Below the pieces are notes generated by a model. The model was not told the origin of the DNA and searched no databases. It worked only from the letters and a program-made list of their open reading frames with translations. This document shows positions 43,869 through 53,202 of a stretch of 64,000 nucleotides of DNA, in pieces. The stretch lies in NCBI RefSeq assembly GCF_051857535.1, contig NZ_JBPZGY010000013.1, positions 80,210-144,209 on the forward strand, written 5' to 3'. The stretch comes from Roseateles_B sp051857535 (lineage in GTDB: Bacteria > Pseudomonadota > Gammaproteobacteria > Burkholderiales > Burkholderiaceae_C). Numbering within the stretch: position 1 is the stretch's first letter; the number at the start of each line of letters is the position of its first letter. The translations under genes and the position numbers were made by a program.

Positions 43869-46800
43869 TCAGCCACCCAGGCGAACACGGCTGCGCCGCA
43901 CCGTGAGCCCGGCCGGCGGCTGGCCCAGCCACCAGTCCTTGGGCAGGTGCAGCGGCGTCAGCCCCTGCGCACGTTCGACCCCCACATGACCGTCCCTGCC
44001 CTGGGCCTTGGCGGCATAGAGCGCCACGTCCGCCAGGCTCAGGCTGGCCGCCCAATCCCAGGCCCGAGGTTCCTGGGGATCCAGGGGGAAGGCCGACCAG
44101 CCCAGGGACACGGTCACGGGGATCTGCCGCCCCTCGCCGATGTCAAAAGGACTCTCGCGCACAGCCGCGCAGGCGCGCTCGGCCAGCTCGGCCGCCCCCG
44201 TCCGGCTGCTGTCCCGCACGAGCACCAGCACCTCTTCGCCCCCCCAACGAACGAGGGAGTCCGTGCCGCGAAATACACGGCGCAGCCGCTCGGCCAGCTG
44301 CACCAGCACGGCATCGCCGGCCCCATGGCCGTAGACATCGTTGACCCGCTTGAAATGGTCCAGGTCCAGCAACATCAGCAGCAGGTCGCTGTCCGGGCCG
44401 GGCTCGATGCCATCCGTCTCGAAGCGACGCAGGCACAGATTCAGGTCGTCCTCCAGGCGCAGCGCCAGGTAGCGGCGGTTGCGCAGGCCGGTGAGGGTGT
44501 CGGTCAGGCTGGCCTCGCGCAGCTCGACGGTGCGCGCATCCACCAGGGCGCGCAGTTCGACCTCGCGGCTGCGCAGGCGCCGGGTGCGCCACTGCACCCA
44601 TCCCCACAAGGACAGCAGCAGCAGCACACCGGCACCGGCCCGCGCCCACCAGGTCTGCCACCAGGCGGGCAACAGCTCGATGGGCAGGTCCAGCGAGGCC
44701 ATGCGGCCAGCGCCCTGCTGGGGCATGGCCCGCATCTGCAACACATAGCGTCCAGGCTTGAGTGGACCGAAGCTGGGGCTGCGGGCGCTGGCGTCCACAC
44801 GCGTCCAGTCGGTGTCCTGGCCCAGCAGGCGGTACTGATAGCGCAGCCTTTGCGGATCGGCGTAGTCCAGGCCTGCGAACTCCACGGTCAGCGTGCGCGT
44901 GCCCGGCTGCAGGGTCAGGCCTTGCTGCAGGCGCTCCGGGTGGTAGGGCTGGCCATTGAGGCGCAGCCCGCTGATCACCATGGGCAGTTCACCCGTGGGC
45001 GGGGCATAGGCCTCAGGCTGCACGCGCAGCAGGCCGCGGCTGCCACCGAACAGCAGCCCGCCGCCCGGCAGCTCGCAGCTGGCGAAGAACCAGAAGCTGC
45101 CGAAAAAGGCCCCCTCGGCCGGCCCGAAGGCGTCGATGCGATCAGCGCGGGGGTCGTAAACATAGAGCTGGCTCCAGATGCGTCCCTGTGCGTCCTCGTG
45201 CAGATTGCCGCCGAACACGCCCTGCACCTCATGGCGCTCGCTGATGCGCTCGAAGCGGAAGCGCCCCTCGGCGTCCACGCCGACGCGGCGGTGCAGTCCA
45301 CTGACTGGCGTATCCACCCACAGCGTGCCGTCACGCGACCACAGCAGGCCCATGACGATGGGGCTGCCCAGCGACTCCTTGGGCGACTGCGCCACCGCCA
45401 CGAGGCCGGCGGGGCCTTCGATGAACAGCCCCTGCTGCCCACCCACCCACAGGGCATGGCTGCCCGGCTCCTCGCGCAGCACATAGATGCCGCCCTGCAG
45501 CGCCTCGCCCCCGGCCAGGCTGACTCGCTGCAGCGCGGGCGCATCGGGCGACGGCAGCCGATACAGGCCTTCCTGCATGCCCAGCCAGACTTCCCCGGTG
45601 CGACGGATCATCACCTGCTGCGCCCGCGCGCCGTCCAGTGGCCAGTCCCGCAGCAGGCGGCCGTCCAGGCTGCGGTGCTCCAGCCGCCCGGCCGACGCCA
45701 GCCACACGCTGCCATCCGGGGCCTGGTTGAGCGCGTCGACCACGTCTCGACGCTCGCGCGGCCAGGCGCCCAGCGTCGCCAGTGCCTGCCCCGGTCGGCC
45801 GTCCAGGCGCACCACGGGACCCAGCTGCGTGGGCGCCAGCACCTCGCCGTTGTGCAGGCGCAGCAAGGCGCGAACGTCCAACTCGCGCAGGGGGCTCTGG
45901 GAATCGTTATCTGGCCCACGCACGGCCAGGGCCGGGTGATCCTGATGGCGCTGCAGGCCCAGGCCGTAGCCACTCACCCACATCACGCCCCATTGATCGC
46001 GCAGCAGGCCGCTGACGTCATTGCCCGCCAGGCCACGCAGATGGCGGGGATCGTGGCGCAACCAGGCTTCGATGCTGCCGCGGTTGGGATCCAGCCAGAG
46101 CAGGCCTTTCTTGCCGCCGACCCAGATGCGGCCATCCTCGGCCTCCGCCAGCGCCTGCACCGGCGCCTTCAGATCCTGCACCCAGCGCGCCTGGCCCTGC
46201 TCCACCACGCCCAGTCGGCCGTCCTGCGTGCCGAACCAGAGGCGGCCGGCACGGTCTTCCGTCATGGCCAGCACGGTGGCCTCGTCCTGCGGGCCCGGCA
46301 GGGCGATGTTCGTCCAGACCCCGCTCTGGCGGCGCGCCAGGCCCCGCCAGTGGCCGGCCCAGACCACGCCGTCATGGGCGACGGCCAGGGCGGTGATGCG
46401 CTGCTCCTTCTCGCCCTTGATCGTGATGTCCTGGCGCTCGAACTGCCTTTGCGCGGGCAGATAGCGTTGCAGTCCGCGGCCCAGGCTGCCCACCCAGACG
46501 GTGCCGTCGCCGTCTTCGGCCAGGGCGCGAATGGGGGCATGACTCCCTTCGCGCCCTTCGGCGCTGCCCAGGGCCTGCAGGCGATCCTGCTGGGGGTCGT
46601 AGACCACCAGCCCCTGGAACTCGGTGCCGATCCACATGCGCCCGTCGCGGGCGGGTGCCAGCGCCCTCACCCAGCCCAGGTTGCGGCTCGCGGCCGTGGG
46701 GCCTTCCTGCTCGACAGGGCGCAGGCGATAGCCGTCGTAGCGGGTCAAACCCTTGATGGTGGCCACCCAGATGAAGCCGCTGCGGTCCTGGGCGAGCGTG

Positions 46801-46946
46801 GGCACCGTGTTCTGCGGCACCTCGATGCTGCGGAACTGCGCATCGAGCACCTCGCCAGCGAAGGCGGAGGAAGCCGGCAGACCGGCCCAGGGGAGGCCCA
46901 TCCACAGGAACAGCAATGCGGACAGGCGCAATACAGCTCGATACAT
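43869..46946 (-). CDS. Beta-propeller/Y_Y_Y sensor diguanylate cyclase
   Basis: A 1025-residue membrane sensor. A signal segment (about 1-30) precedes a long periplasmic region of propeller-like repeats (about 35-700; repeated DGRMWIGTEF-like and GRLWFGTQDGRLG segments), then a Y_Y_Y domain (about 700-780) and one helix (about 800-820). A cytoplasmic GGDEF domain (about 850-1000) has an RGTD inhibitory site (893-896). The catalytic motif is GGEEV (902-906), with Val in place of the usual Phe, so activity is likely but unproven. Start at 46946 keeps the signal peptide. Confidence 0.87.
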   Translation of the reverse strand: MYRAVLRLSALLFLWMGLPWAGLPASSAFAGEVLDAQFRSIEVPQNTVPTLAQDRSGFIWVATIKGLTRYDGYRLRPVEQEGPTAASRNLGWVRALAPARDGRMWIGTEFQGLVVYDPQQDRLQALGSAEGREGSHAPIRALAEDGDGTVWVGSLGRGLQRYLPAQRQFERQDITIKGEKEQRITALAVAHDGVVWAGHWRGLARRQSGVWTNIALPGPQDEATVLAMTEDRAGRLWFGTQDGRLGVVEQGQARWVQDLKAPVQALAEAEDGRIWVGGKKGLLWLDPNRGSIEAWLRHDPRHLRGLAGNDVSGLLRDQWGVMWVSGYGLGLQRHQDHPALAVRGPDNDSQSPLRELDVRALLRLHNGEVLAPTQLGPVVRLDGRPGQALATLGAWPRERRDVVDALNQAPDGSVWLASAGRLEHRSLDGRLLRDWPLDGARAQQVMIRRTGEVWLGMQEGLYRLPSPDAPALQRVSLAGGEALQGGIYVLREEPGSHALWVGGQQGLFIEGPAGLVAVAQSPKESLGSPIVMGLLWSRDGTLWVDTPVSGLHRRVGVDAEGRFRFERISERHEVQGVFGGNLHEDAQGRIWSQLYVYDPRADRIDAFGPAEGAFFGSFWFFASCELPGGGLLFGGSRGLLRVQPEAYAPPTGELPMVISGLRLNGQPYHPERLQQGLTLQPGTRTLTVEFAGLDYADPQRLRYQYRLLGQDTDWTRVDASARSPSFGPLKPGRYVLQMRAMPQQGAGRMASLDLPIELLPAWWQTWWARAGAGVLLLLSLWGWVQWRTRRLRSREVELRALVDARTVELREASLTDTLTGLRNRRYLALRLEDDLNLCLRRFETDGIEPGPDSDLLLMLLDLDHFKRVNDVYGHGAGDAVLVQLAERLRRVFRGTDSLVRWGGEEVLVLVRDSSRTGAAELAERACAAVRESPFDIGEGRQIPVTVSLGWSAFPLDPQEPRAWDWAASLSLADVALYAAKAQGRDGHVGVERAQGLTPLHLPKDWWLGQPPAGLTVRRSRVRLGG

Positions 46947-47021
46947 GAAGGCGGATGATAAGCAGCCTCCGTGCAGGCCCCGCAAAGCACCCGTCGCGCA
47001 ATGCGCAGAAATGCGCGGGGC

Positions 47022-49472
47022 TCAGACGCCCAGCAGCCTCAGCGCCAGCCAGGCGGGCAGGCCCAGGTACAGCAGGGCCAGGCCGGCGGATTCCAGCCCC
47101 TGGCGCATGGGCAGGGCCCGCGCAGGCCGCCATAGCAGCCCGAGCCAGGCCAGGGTCTCGATGGCGATGCGCACGGCCGCCGAGGCCACCAGCACCCCCA
47201 CCGCCCAGGCGGCCCACCACAGGCCGAAGGCGCCCAGGTAGGCGGCCAGCCCGTAGCTGCGGTACTCCCCCAGCAAGCCGCCGTAGGCGATGTGCTGGTG
47301 CAGGGCGAAGGCCGGCAGGGCCAGCAGCAGGGGCAGGCCCAGGAACTTCCAGACGGGACGGGCAAGACGATGGCGCCGCAGCCGCTGCCGGGCCAGTGCG
47401 TAGCGCATCATCCGGCCGTCCTCCAGGACCTCGCCCAGCGGCGCCCCGGCCGCCCGCAGGGCCTCGCGAAGCGCCTGTGGTTGCGCCAGCAGCAGGTGCC
47501 AGGTCTTGCCTCCTTGCGCCGTCAGGCTCAGGCCAGGGCCGGGCCAGGGCAGCCGCCAGGCCTCCGCCTGCTCGAGGGAGGCCAGCTCGCAATGCAGGAT
47601 CTGCCCGTCCCTGCGGACCAGCTCCAGGGCCTTGGGACCCAGTTGCAGCCGCGCCTTGAAGGCCTGCAGCAAGCACCAGGCGGCAGCCTCAGGCGCCAGC
47701 ACCAGGGCGGCAACGAGGCGCAGTTGCAGCAGGGACTGCGTGCGCAGGCCTTCGTCCAGCAGCAGAGCCAAGCCCAGGCCCAGCAGGCTCAGGCGGGACA
47801 GGCCGCGAAGGGCGGCGACGCAGCCGCGCAGCGCCGGCGATATCACCCTCACCCGCAGCGGCCAGGCCAGGGGCGGCGCAGGCCGGGGCGCCCAGCCCCG
47901 CAGCGGCCGCCAGCGAGCCAGCAGCAGCCCGGCCAGGCTCAGCAGGCAGACGCCGCCCACCCAGTCGCCCCAGCGCACCATGAGCGTCGGCGCGGGCTCT
48001 GGCACGGGAAGCGCCCCCACCACCAGGGCGCGCTGGCCGAAGTCCCCCGCGGCGAGCACCGTGCCACGCGCATCGATGACGGCGCTGTAGCCATTGGTGG
48101 TCACCCGGAACTGCGGCAGGCCGGTCTCGATGCTGCGGAAAGCGGCCGCTGCCTGGTGCAGGCGCGCGCCCAGTGGGTCGGCGCTGAACCAGGCGTCGTT
48201 GGACATCGTGAGCAGCGCCCGCGCGCCCAGGCGGGCCCCGTCGATGGCCAGGGAGGGATCGACGTCGTCCCGGCAGATCAGCGGCTGCACCGGCACCTCG
48301 CGGCCATCGCGCAGGCGCAAGGGAAACACGCGGGCCCCGCTGCCGGGCTGCCAGTGCCCCACCCAGGGCAGCCAGCGCTGCAGCAGCGGGCCGTCCAGCC
48401 AGCCTGGCACTCGCTCGGTGAAGGGGAAGAGCCGGGTCTTGCGGTACACGCCCAGCAGGCCCTGCTGCGGCTGGAGAAAGGCAGCGGCGTTGTACTCTCC
48501 CGCCGCATCGCGGTCGTAGGTGCCGAAGACAAAGGGCACGCCGGCCGCATTGACGATGGAGACGATCTCCTGGTCCAGCTGCGCCCCGGCCTCGCTCTTG
48601 GGCTGGCCGAAGGTGGTGGGGTAGATGGTCTCGGACCACAGCACGGCGTCGGCGCGCTGGCGCTCGACGGCGTCGTAGCTCATCGCGTAGTGCGTATCCA
48701 GCACTTCACGCACCACCGCATAGCTGCCCTGGGACTGGCGGCGGCCTTCGTAGTCCGCGATATTTGCCTGCACCAGGCCCAGGCGCAGCAGGGGCAGGCC
48801 GGCGTCCAGCCGAGGAGCCTCGCGGCTGGCTCCGTAGAGCAGCAGGCCCAGCGGCAAGGCCAGGGCCAGGCCCAGGGGCGCCAGCAGGGCGCGGGGCCGC
48901 GTCTTCCAGATCTGACCGCCCTGGCTCAGGGCCTGAGCCAGGGCCTCGTTGACCAGCAGCAGCAACAGGGTCAGGCCCGCCGTGCCGCCCAGGGCGGCGG
49001 CCTGGCGCAGCTGGGCCGCGGGGTAGAGGCCATGGGCCAGGGTGTCGCCCAGCAGCTTGGGGCACAGCCATTCCACGCCCACCCAGGCCGCTGCGGCCGC
49101 CCAGGCCCGCAGCCAGGGATGACGCTGCCCGTCCAGCGCCTGGCGCACCAGGGCCCAAGCGATCAGCTGCGGCTGGAACAGCGGGGCGATCAGCAGCAGC
49201 ACCGCCAGGCCCTGGGCCTGCGGCCACTGGGCATAGTGCGCGATGGCCGTGCCGAACCAGGCGAAGGCCGCCGCCGCATAGCCGAGGCTCAGCAGCCAGG
49301 CGCGCAACAGACGCTGCCCCCAGGCCACCGGCCTGTCCAGCCACCACAGCCATGGCAAGAGGGCCACGAAGCCCAGCCCCCAGCTGCCGCGTGCGTAGAG
49401 CGCCAGCAAGACGGCGCCCAGCCCCAGGGCCAGGGTCGCGCGGACCCAGGGCCTCGATATCAATGCATTCAT
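47022..49472 (-). CDS. lnt: Apolipoprotein N-acyltransferase with long C-terminal membrane extension
   Basis: An 816-residue protein. Residues 1-545 match Lnt, which adds the third acyl chain to lipoproteins in the periplasm: N-terminal helices, then the nitrilase domain with the triad Glu281 (LWSETIYP), Lys345 (YRKTRLFPF) and Cys400 (LICRDDVDP). E. coli Lnt, about 510 residues, has this triad at comparable positions. Residues 546-816 carry several extra helices around a soluble segment (about 620-735), which are absent from normal Lnt. The ATG at 49472 gives the standard Lnt N-terminus. It lies 76 bp upstream of the GGDEF gene. A second Lnt may exist elsewhere. Confidence 0.85.
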   Translation of the reverse strand: MNALISRPWVRATLALGLGAVLLALYARGSWGLGFVALLPWLWWLDRPVAWGQRLLRAWLLSLGYAAAAFAWFGTAIAHYAQWPQAQGLAVLLLIAPLFQPQLIAWALVRQALDGQRHPWLRAWAAAAAWVGVEWLCPKLLGDTLAHGLYPAAQLRQAAALGGTAGLTLLLLLVNEALAQALSQGGQIWKTRPRALLAPLGLALALPLGLLLYGASREAPRLDAGLPLLRLGLVQANIADYEGRRQSQGSYAVVREVLDTHYAMSYDAVERQRADAVLWSETIYPTTFGQPKSEAGAQLDQEIVSIVNAAGVPFVFGTYDRDAAGEYNAAAFLQPQQGLLGVYRKTRLFPFTERVPGWLDGPLLQRWLPWVGHWQPGSGARVFPLRLRDGREVPVQPLICRDDVDPSLAIDGARLGARALLTMSNDAWFSADPLGARLHQAAAAFRSIETGLPQFRVTTNGYSAVIDARGTVLAAGDFGQRALVVGALPVPEPAPTLMVRWGDWVGGVCLLSLAGLLLARWRPLRGWAPRPAPPLAWPLRVRVISPALRGCVAALRGLSRLSLLGLGLALLLDEGLRTQSLLQLRLVAALVLAPEAAAWCLLQAFKARLQLGPKALELVRRDGQILHCELASLEQAEAWRLPWPGPGLSLTAQGGKTWHLLLAQPQALREALRAAGAPLGEVLEDGRMMRYALARQRLRRHRLARPVWKFLGLPLLLALPAFALHQHIAYGGLLGEYRSYGLAAYLGAFGLWWAAWAVGVLVASAAVRIAIETLAWLGLLWRPARALPMRQGLESAGLALLYLGLPAWLALRLLGV

Positions 49473-49488
49473 GGGAATCCGGTTGGGA

Positions 49489-50127
49489 TCAAGGCTGGCC
49501 CGAGGCCTCGCGCCCCGGCTCCTGTGGCCTTGGGATGACGACAAAGCGGATGGGAAAGCCTGGCGGCGCCAAGACCGGCGTGACCACCCGGTCTGCGGGC
49601 ACGGCGATGGGGCGGCCGGCGGCATCGTGGATGGGGCGGTCAGGCGCGAACATCAGAATGGCCTCGATGCGCTGACCGTCGTCGGTGGCCTGGTGATGGC
49701 GCACATAGCCGTCGGGCAGCACATAGTCCTCGGGCACCGCCAGGCCGACGATGGGCGGCCGCGTGCCCGGGGGCTGGAAAGCGCCCAGGCCTGTGCGCAC
49801 GCCGGCCTTGTGCAGGCGCTCGATGACCTCCTGCATGCTGGGCGCACTGCCCGGCGGCACATGGTCGGCCAGGTCATCGCTGACGGCCGGGCCTGAGGTG
49901 CCAACCAGCAGCCAGGGGTGCGGTGCGGCGCTGGCCGCGGAGGCAGGCCTCGCAGCAGCAAGACCTGACCCCGCGCCGCCCGAGGTCCCCAGCGACGCAG
50001 GCGGTGCAGGCAGGGGATCCTCAGGCCACAGCAGCACCAGACCGCCGGCCAGGCACAGCAGGGCCAGGCCGACATATGCCAGCGACGCCAGCCGGCGCCG
50101 CGTGGGCGATGCCTGCTTCGCGCTCAT
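49489..50127 (-). CDS. Hypothetical membrane-anchored protein
   Basis: A 212-residue protein of no recognised family. One N-terminal helix (about 14-34) is followed by a low-complexity Ala/Pro/Gly/Ser linker (35-72), which contains a copy of the AAGACCTGACCCC motif. A compact C-terminal domain (about 75-212) follows, with MQEVIERLHKAGVRTGLGAFQ and VVTPVLAPPGFPIRF. Probably an inner-membrane or periplasmic protein. It starts 28 bp downstream of the SGNH hydrolase gene and ends 16 bp before lnt. Its role is unknown. Confidence 0.6.
   Translation of the reverse strand: MSAKQASPTRRRLASLAYVGLALLCLAGGLVLLWPEDPLPAPPASLGTSGGAGSGLAAARPASAASAAPHPWLLVGTSGPAVSDDLADHVPPGSAPSMQEVIERLHKAGVRTGLGAFQPPGTRPPIVGLAVPEDYVLPDGYVRHHQATDDGQRIEAILMFAPDRPIHDAAGRPIAVPADRVVTPVLAPPGFPIRFVVIPRPQEPGREASGQP
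49960..49972. repeat. Copy 2 of the dispersed AAGACCTGACC motif
   Basis: AAGACCTGACCCC inside a low-complexity linker of the hypothetical membrane protein; identical to copy 3. Confidence 0.5.
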
Positions 50128-50155
50128 GGAGCCGCGCCTTCAGCGCAAGCGGCGC

Positions 50156-51271
50156 TCAGGGAGCCGCCGGATTGGACACGGACAGCGCCCAGCCCATGCG
50201 CTCATGCCCGTACTGGTTCCAGATCGGGTTCTTGCCACTGCTGAAGCTGGTGTACCGCGGCGCGCCCGAGCCCGTGCTGCCGCCGAAGAGGCCGGCCGTC
50301 ACCGTGCCACCGTTGTAGGTGGGGTGGGTGTCGTCGGACTGGATGTAGTCGTAGCTGCTGCTGGCCGAGACGAAGTGGGTGTTGGCGTCGCGCAGCGTGC
50401 TCTTGTAGGTCGAGGTGATGCGGGTCACGTAAGCCGCCTCGGTGTCGCCGGCCACGTAGCGGATGGCGTCGGAGTCCACCTGGCCGTCGCCGTTGCTGTC
50501 GTAGTCCGCCGCCATGTACTGGGCGAAGCTGTCAGCGCACTTGAAGCCCTTCTGGCGGGCGTACTCGCACATCCAGTAGTTCATCTTGGTCAGGGCCGGC
50601 AGGAACTTGTCGCGCAGGTTCACCGTGGCACCAGTGGTGGCGTCCTTGCAGCTGCTCTGCACGTTGTCGGCGGCGTAGCCGGGGTAGTGCAGGTTGGAGA
50701 TGATCTTCAGCTTGGTGCCCGCGTAGGCATTGGCGTTGATGTAGTCCATCGCCTTGGCCACATAGGTCTTGCAGTTGGCCAGGGCGTTGTCCAGCACGCT
50801 GTAGTTGCAGGTGCCGCTCTGGCCCTTGAAGGCGGTGCGCGCCTGCAGGCCGTCATTGCCGCACATCTCGAAGGTGACCACGCGCGTGCTGCTGGCCTGC
50901 ATATAGGAGGCCTCGCCCACGATCTTGTTGTTGTAGACGTCCGAGGCCACGGCACCGGACTTGGCTCGGCGCACGCTCTCGATGTCTGCATTCCACAAGG
51001 CGGAAAGGTATTCCGCATCGACAGTGGGCGCTGAGTACTTGGCGGCATTGAGCGTGGAGCCGTTGTAGCCGGCGTAGATCGAGTCGCCGTAGGCCACGAC
51101 GCGGTACTTGGTGCTGGTGCCGGCCCGATCTATGGTCCAGGATACGTTCTGGTTGAGCGTGCTGGCCGCAGCGGGGAAGACGCTGGCGGCCAGGGCCAGG
51201 ACCGATGCACAGCGGACCAGGACGCGTCGCGTCGTGCGCTGCTCAGGCAGGAGGGACTTGAACTTCTTCAT
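50156..51271 (-). CDS. SGNH/GDSL-family secreted hydrolase
   Basis: A 371-residue protein with a signal peptide (about 1-36) and the SGNH fold: block I AYGDSIYAG (about 58-66), block III CGND (about 126) and a C-terminal Asp-His pair in DDTHPTYNG. A DSNGDGQVDSD loop (about 262-272) resembles a calcium-binding EF-hand/dockerin motif, unusual in this family. Such proteins are lipases or esterases. The start at 51271 leaves a signal peptide; the frame is open further upstream but lacks one. Confidence 0.85.
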   Translation of the reverse strand: MKKFKSLLPEQRTTRRVLVRCASVLALAASVFPAAASTLNQNVSWTIDRAGTSTKYRVVAYGDSIYAGYNGSTLNAAKYSAPTVDAEYLSALWNADIESVRRAKSGAVASDVYNNKIVGEASYMQASSTRVVTFEMCGNDGLQARTAFKGQSGTCNYSVLDNALANCKTYVAKAMDYINANAYAGTKLKIISNLHYPGYAADNVQSSCKDATTGATVNLRDKFLPALTKMNYWMCEYARQKGFKCADSFAQYMAADYDSNGDGQVDSDAIRYVAGDTEAAYVTRITSTYKSTLRDANTHFVSASSSYDYIQSDDTHPTYNGGTVTAGLFGGSTGSGAPRYTSFSSGKNPIWNQYGHERMGWALSVSNPAAP

Positions 51272-51534
51272 GCGTGTCTCCGTTGAGGATGAGAGTCGTC
51301 GGCAAGTCGTGCTCGCGAATCCACAGGCTGTCTTGACGCAGCTCGCTGCACGATCCGGCAAAAGCCGACAGGGCTCCACCCCATCAAACCCTAGGCCGCC
51401 CTTCAAGCCTGTGTCAGCGTGGACCATGCCTGTCGCACAGGTGACAATGGCCGCCGCAACAAGGCCTGTTGAATGCAGCAGGATTTTCAGGAGAAGGCCC
51501 GAACCATGCAGTCCAGCCATCGTAGGCATGCCCC

Positions 51535-52215
51535 ATGACAAACGCTTTGCAGGCCCGTTGCCAGACCTTGGGCGAACGCGCCGTGCTGCTGGACTTTCCT
51601 GAGGTCCCTGCCAGCCTGGAGTTGCAGCAGCGGCTGTGGCGTCTGCGCCAGCAGCTGTTGGATGCGGGCGACGCTGTCGTCGACTGCGTGCCGGGCATGG
51701 GCAACCTCAGCTGGATCTTCAATCCCGATCAACTCGATGGCGAAGCCGCCTGCGCCCGCCTGATGCAGCTCTGGCAAGCGCAGGCCGAGACGCCAGCACC
51801 GGCACTGGGCGAGGGACGCCTGGTGCAGATCCCCGTGCATTACGGCGGCGATGCAGGGCCTGACCTGGGCCGGCTGGCCCACCACCACGGCCTCACGCCG
51901 CAGGCCGTGGTGCGCCTGCACAGCGAGGCCACGTACCGGGTCTTCTTCCTGGGCTTCCTGCCCGGCTTCGCCTACCTCGACGGCCTGCCCACAGCCCTGC
52001 ACACCCCTCGCCTGGCCACGCCGCGCATCACGGTGCCCGCCGGCTCAGTGGGCATAGGCGGCACGCAGACTGGCGTCTACCCCTGCGCCAGCCCCGGTGG
52101 CTGGCATCTCATCGGCCGCACAACCCTGCCCCTGTTCGATGCCGCGGCGCTGCCGCCCACCTTGCTGCAGCCGGGCGATCAGCTGCGCTTCGTGGTGGAG
52201 CGTTGCGATGTCTGA
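51535..52215 (+). CDS. pxpB: 5-oxoprolinase subunit PxpB (KipI family)
   Basis: A 226-residue KipI-family protein. It pairs with PxpC to phosphorylate and activate 5-oxoproline for ring opening by PxpA. Typical blocks are VVDCVPGMGNLSWIF (about 48-62), FFLGFLPGFAYLDGLP (about 135-150) and the PAGSVGIGGTQTGVYP loop. The ATG at 51535 gives a normal-length protein, and pxpC overlaps its end by 8 bp. It lies 262 bp from the divergent SGNH hydrolase gene. Confidence 0.92.
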   Translation: MTNALQARCQTLGERAVLLDFPEVPASLELQQRLWRLRQQLLDAGDAVVDCVPGMGNLSWIFNPDQLDGEAACARLMQLWQAQAETPAPALGEGRLVQIPVHYGGDAGPDLGRLAHHHGLTPQAVVRLHSEATYRVFFLGFLPGFAYLDGLPTALHTPRLATPRITVPAGSVGIGGTQTGVYPCASPGGWHLIGRTTLPLFDAAALPPTLLQPGDQLRFVVERCDV

Positions 52216-53176
52216 GCCCGCCACCCTGCATGTGATCAAGCCCGGCCTGCAGAACAGCGTGCAGGACCTAGGGCGCCCGGGCTGGCGCCATCTGGGGCTT
52301 GGCAGCGCAGGCGCCATGGACCCCATCGCCCTGCAGCTGGCCAACGCCCTGCTGAGGCAAGACCTGGCCCTGCCGGTCCTGGAGGTCTGCGGCGGCCCGG
52401 TGCAGCTGCGCTTCGAACAGGACAGCGCCTTCGCGCTGGCAGGCGCCGATTACGAGGTGCTGCTGGATTCCCTGCCCTGCCCCGTGGGCTGGCCCCACGC
52501 CGCCCGAGCCGGCCAGGTCCTGCGCCTGCACGGCCCGCGCGCGGGGCGTTTTGCCTACCTGGCGCTGCCCGGCGGCATTGCTGCGCCTGCCCTCATGGGC
52601 TCCTGCAGCACCGACCTGGCCAGCGGCTTCGGCGGCCCCCAGGGCCGGGCGCTGCGGGCCGGCGATGCGCTGCAGGCGGTAGTGGCTGCCGCTGATCTTC
52701 CTGGCGGACGCCGACGAGGCCTGCCCGCGTTCATGGCGCCCGCCGTCCTGGACCTGCGCGTGCTGCCCGGCCCCGAGGCAGCACTCTTCCATCCCGAAGC
52801 CATGGCCGAGTTCTGGCGCGCCGACTGGCATGCCAGCAGTCGCAGCAACCGCATGGGCTGCCGCCTCGATGGACCTGCGCTGCGCCGCCCCGATCGCCCT
52901 GATGAGCTGAGCGAGCTGCCCTCCCATGCCGTGCTGCCCGGCGTGGTGCAGGTGCCGCCCGACGGCCAGCCCATCGTGCTGATGGCCGATGCACAGGCCA
53001 CCGGAGGCTACCCTCGGCTGGCCGTGGTCATCGAGGCCGACCTGCCGCGGCTCGCCCAGTGCGCCCCCGGCCAGCGCCTGCGCTTCCTGCCCGCGGACGA
53101 GGCGCAGGCCCGCGCCGCACGACGTCGGTCACTGGGCGCGCTGCGTTGCCAATGCCAGGCCCTGCTGGGTCTGTGA
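52208..53176 (+). CDS. pxpC: 5-oxoprolinase subunit PxpC (KipA family)
   Basis: A 322-residue protein of the biotin-dependent carboxyltransferase/AHS2 fold. Features are VIKPGLQNSVQDLGRPGWRH (about 9-28), FAYLALPGGIAAPALMGSCS and SRSNRMGCRLDGPAL (about 215-229). With PxpB it forms the ATP-using half of the 5-oxoprolinase. It overlaps pxpB by 8 bp, and pxpA starts 26 bp downstream. Length is normal. Confidence 0.93.
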   Translation: MSEPATLHVIKPGLQNSVQDLGRPGWRHLGLGSAGAMDPIALQLANALLRQDLALPVLEVCGGPVQLRFEQDSAFALAGADYEVLLDSLPCPVGWPHAARAGQVLRLHGPRAGRFAYLALPGGIAAPALMGSCSTDLASGFGGPQGRALRAGDALQAVVAAADLPGGRRRGLPAFMAPAVLDLRVLPGPEAALFHPEAMAEFWRADWHASSRSNRMGCRLDGPALRRPDRPDELSELPSHAVLPGVVQVPPDGQPIVLMADAQATGGYPRLAVVIEADLPRLAQCAPGQRLRFLPADEAQARAARRRSLGALRCQCQALLGL

Positions 53177-53202
53177 GGCGCAGCGCACGGACAATCCCCC
53201 CC

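Noticed and set aside
43947..46958. 1003-codon frame antisense to the propeller GGDEF gene
   Set aside because: Gln/His/Arg-rich shadow of the real minus-strand gene.
47292..49538. 748-codon frame antisense to lnt
   Set aside because: Gln-rich shadow with no family features.
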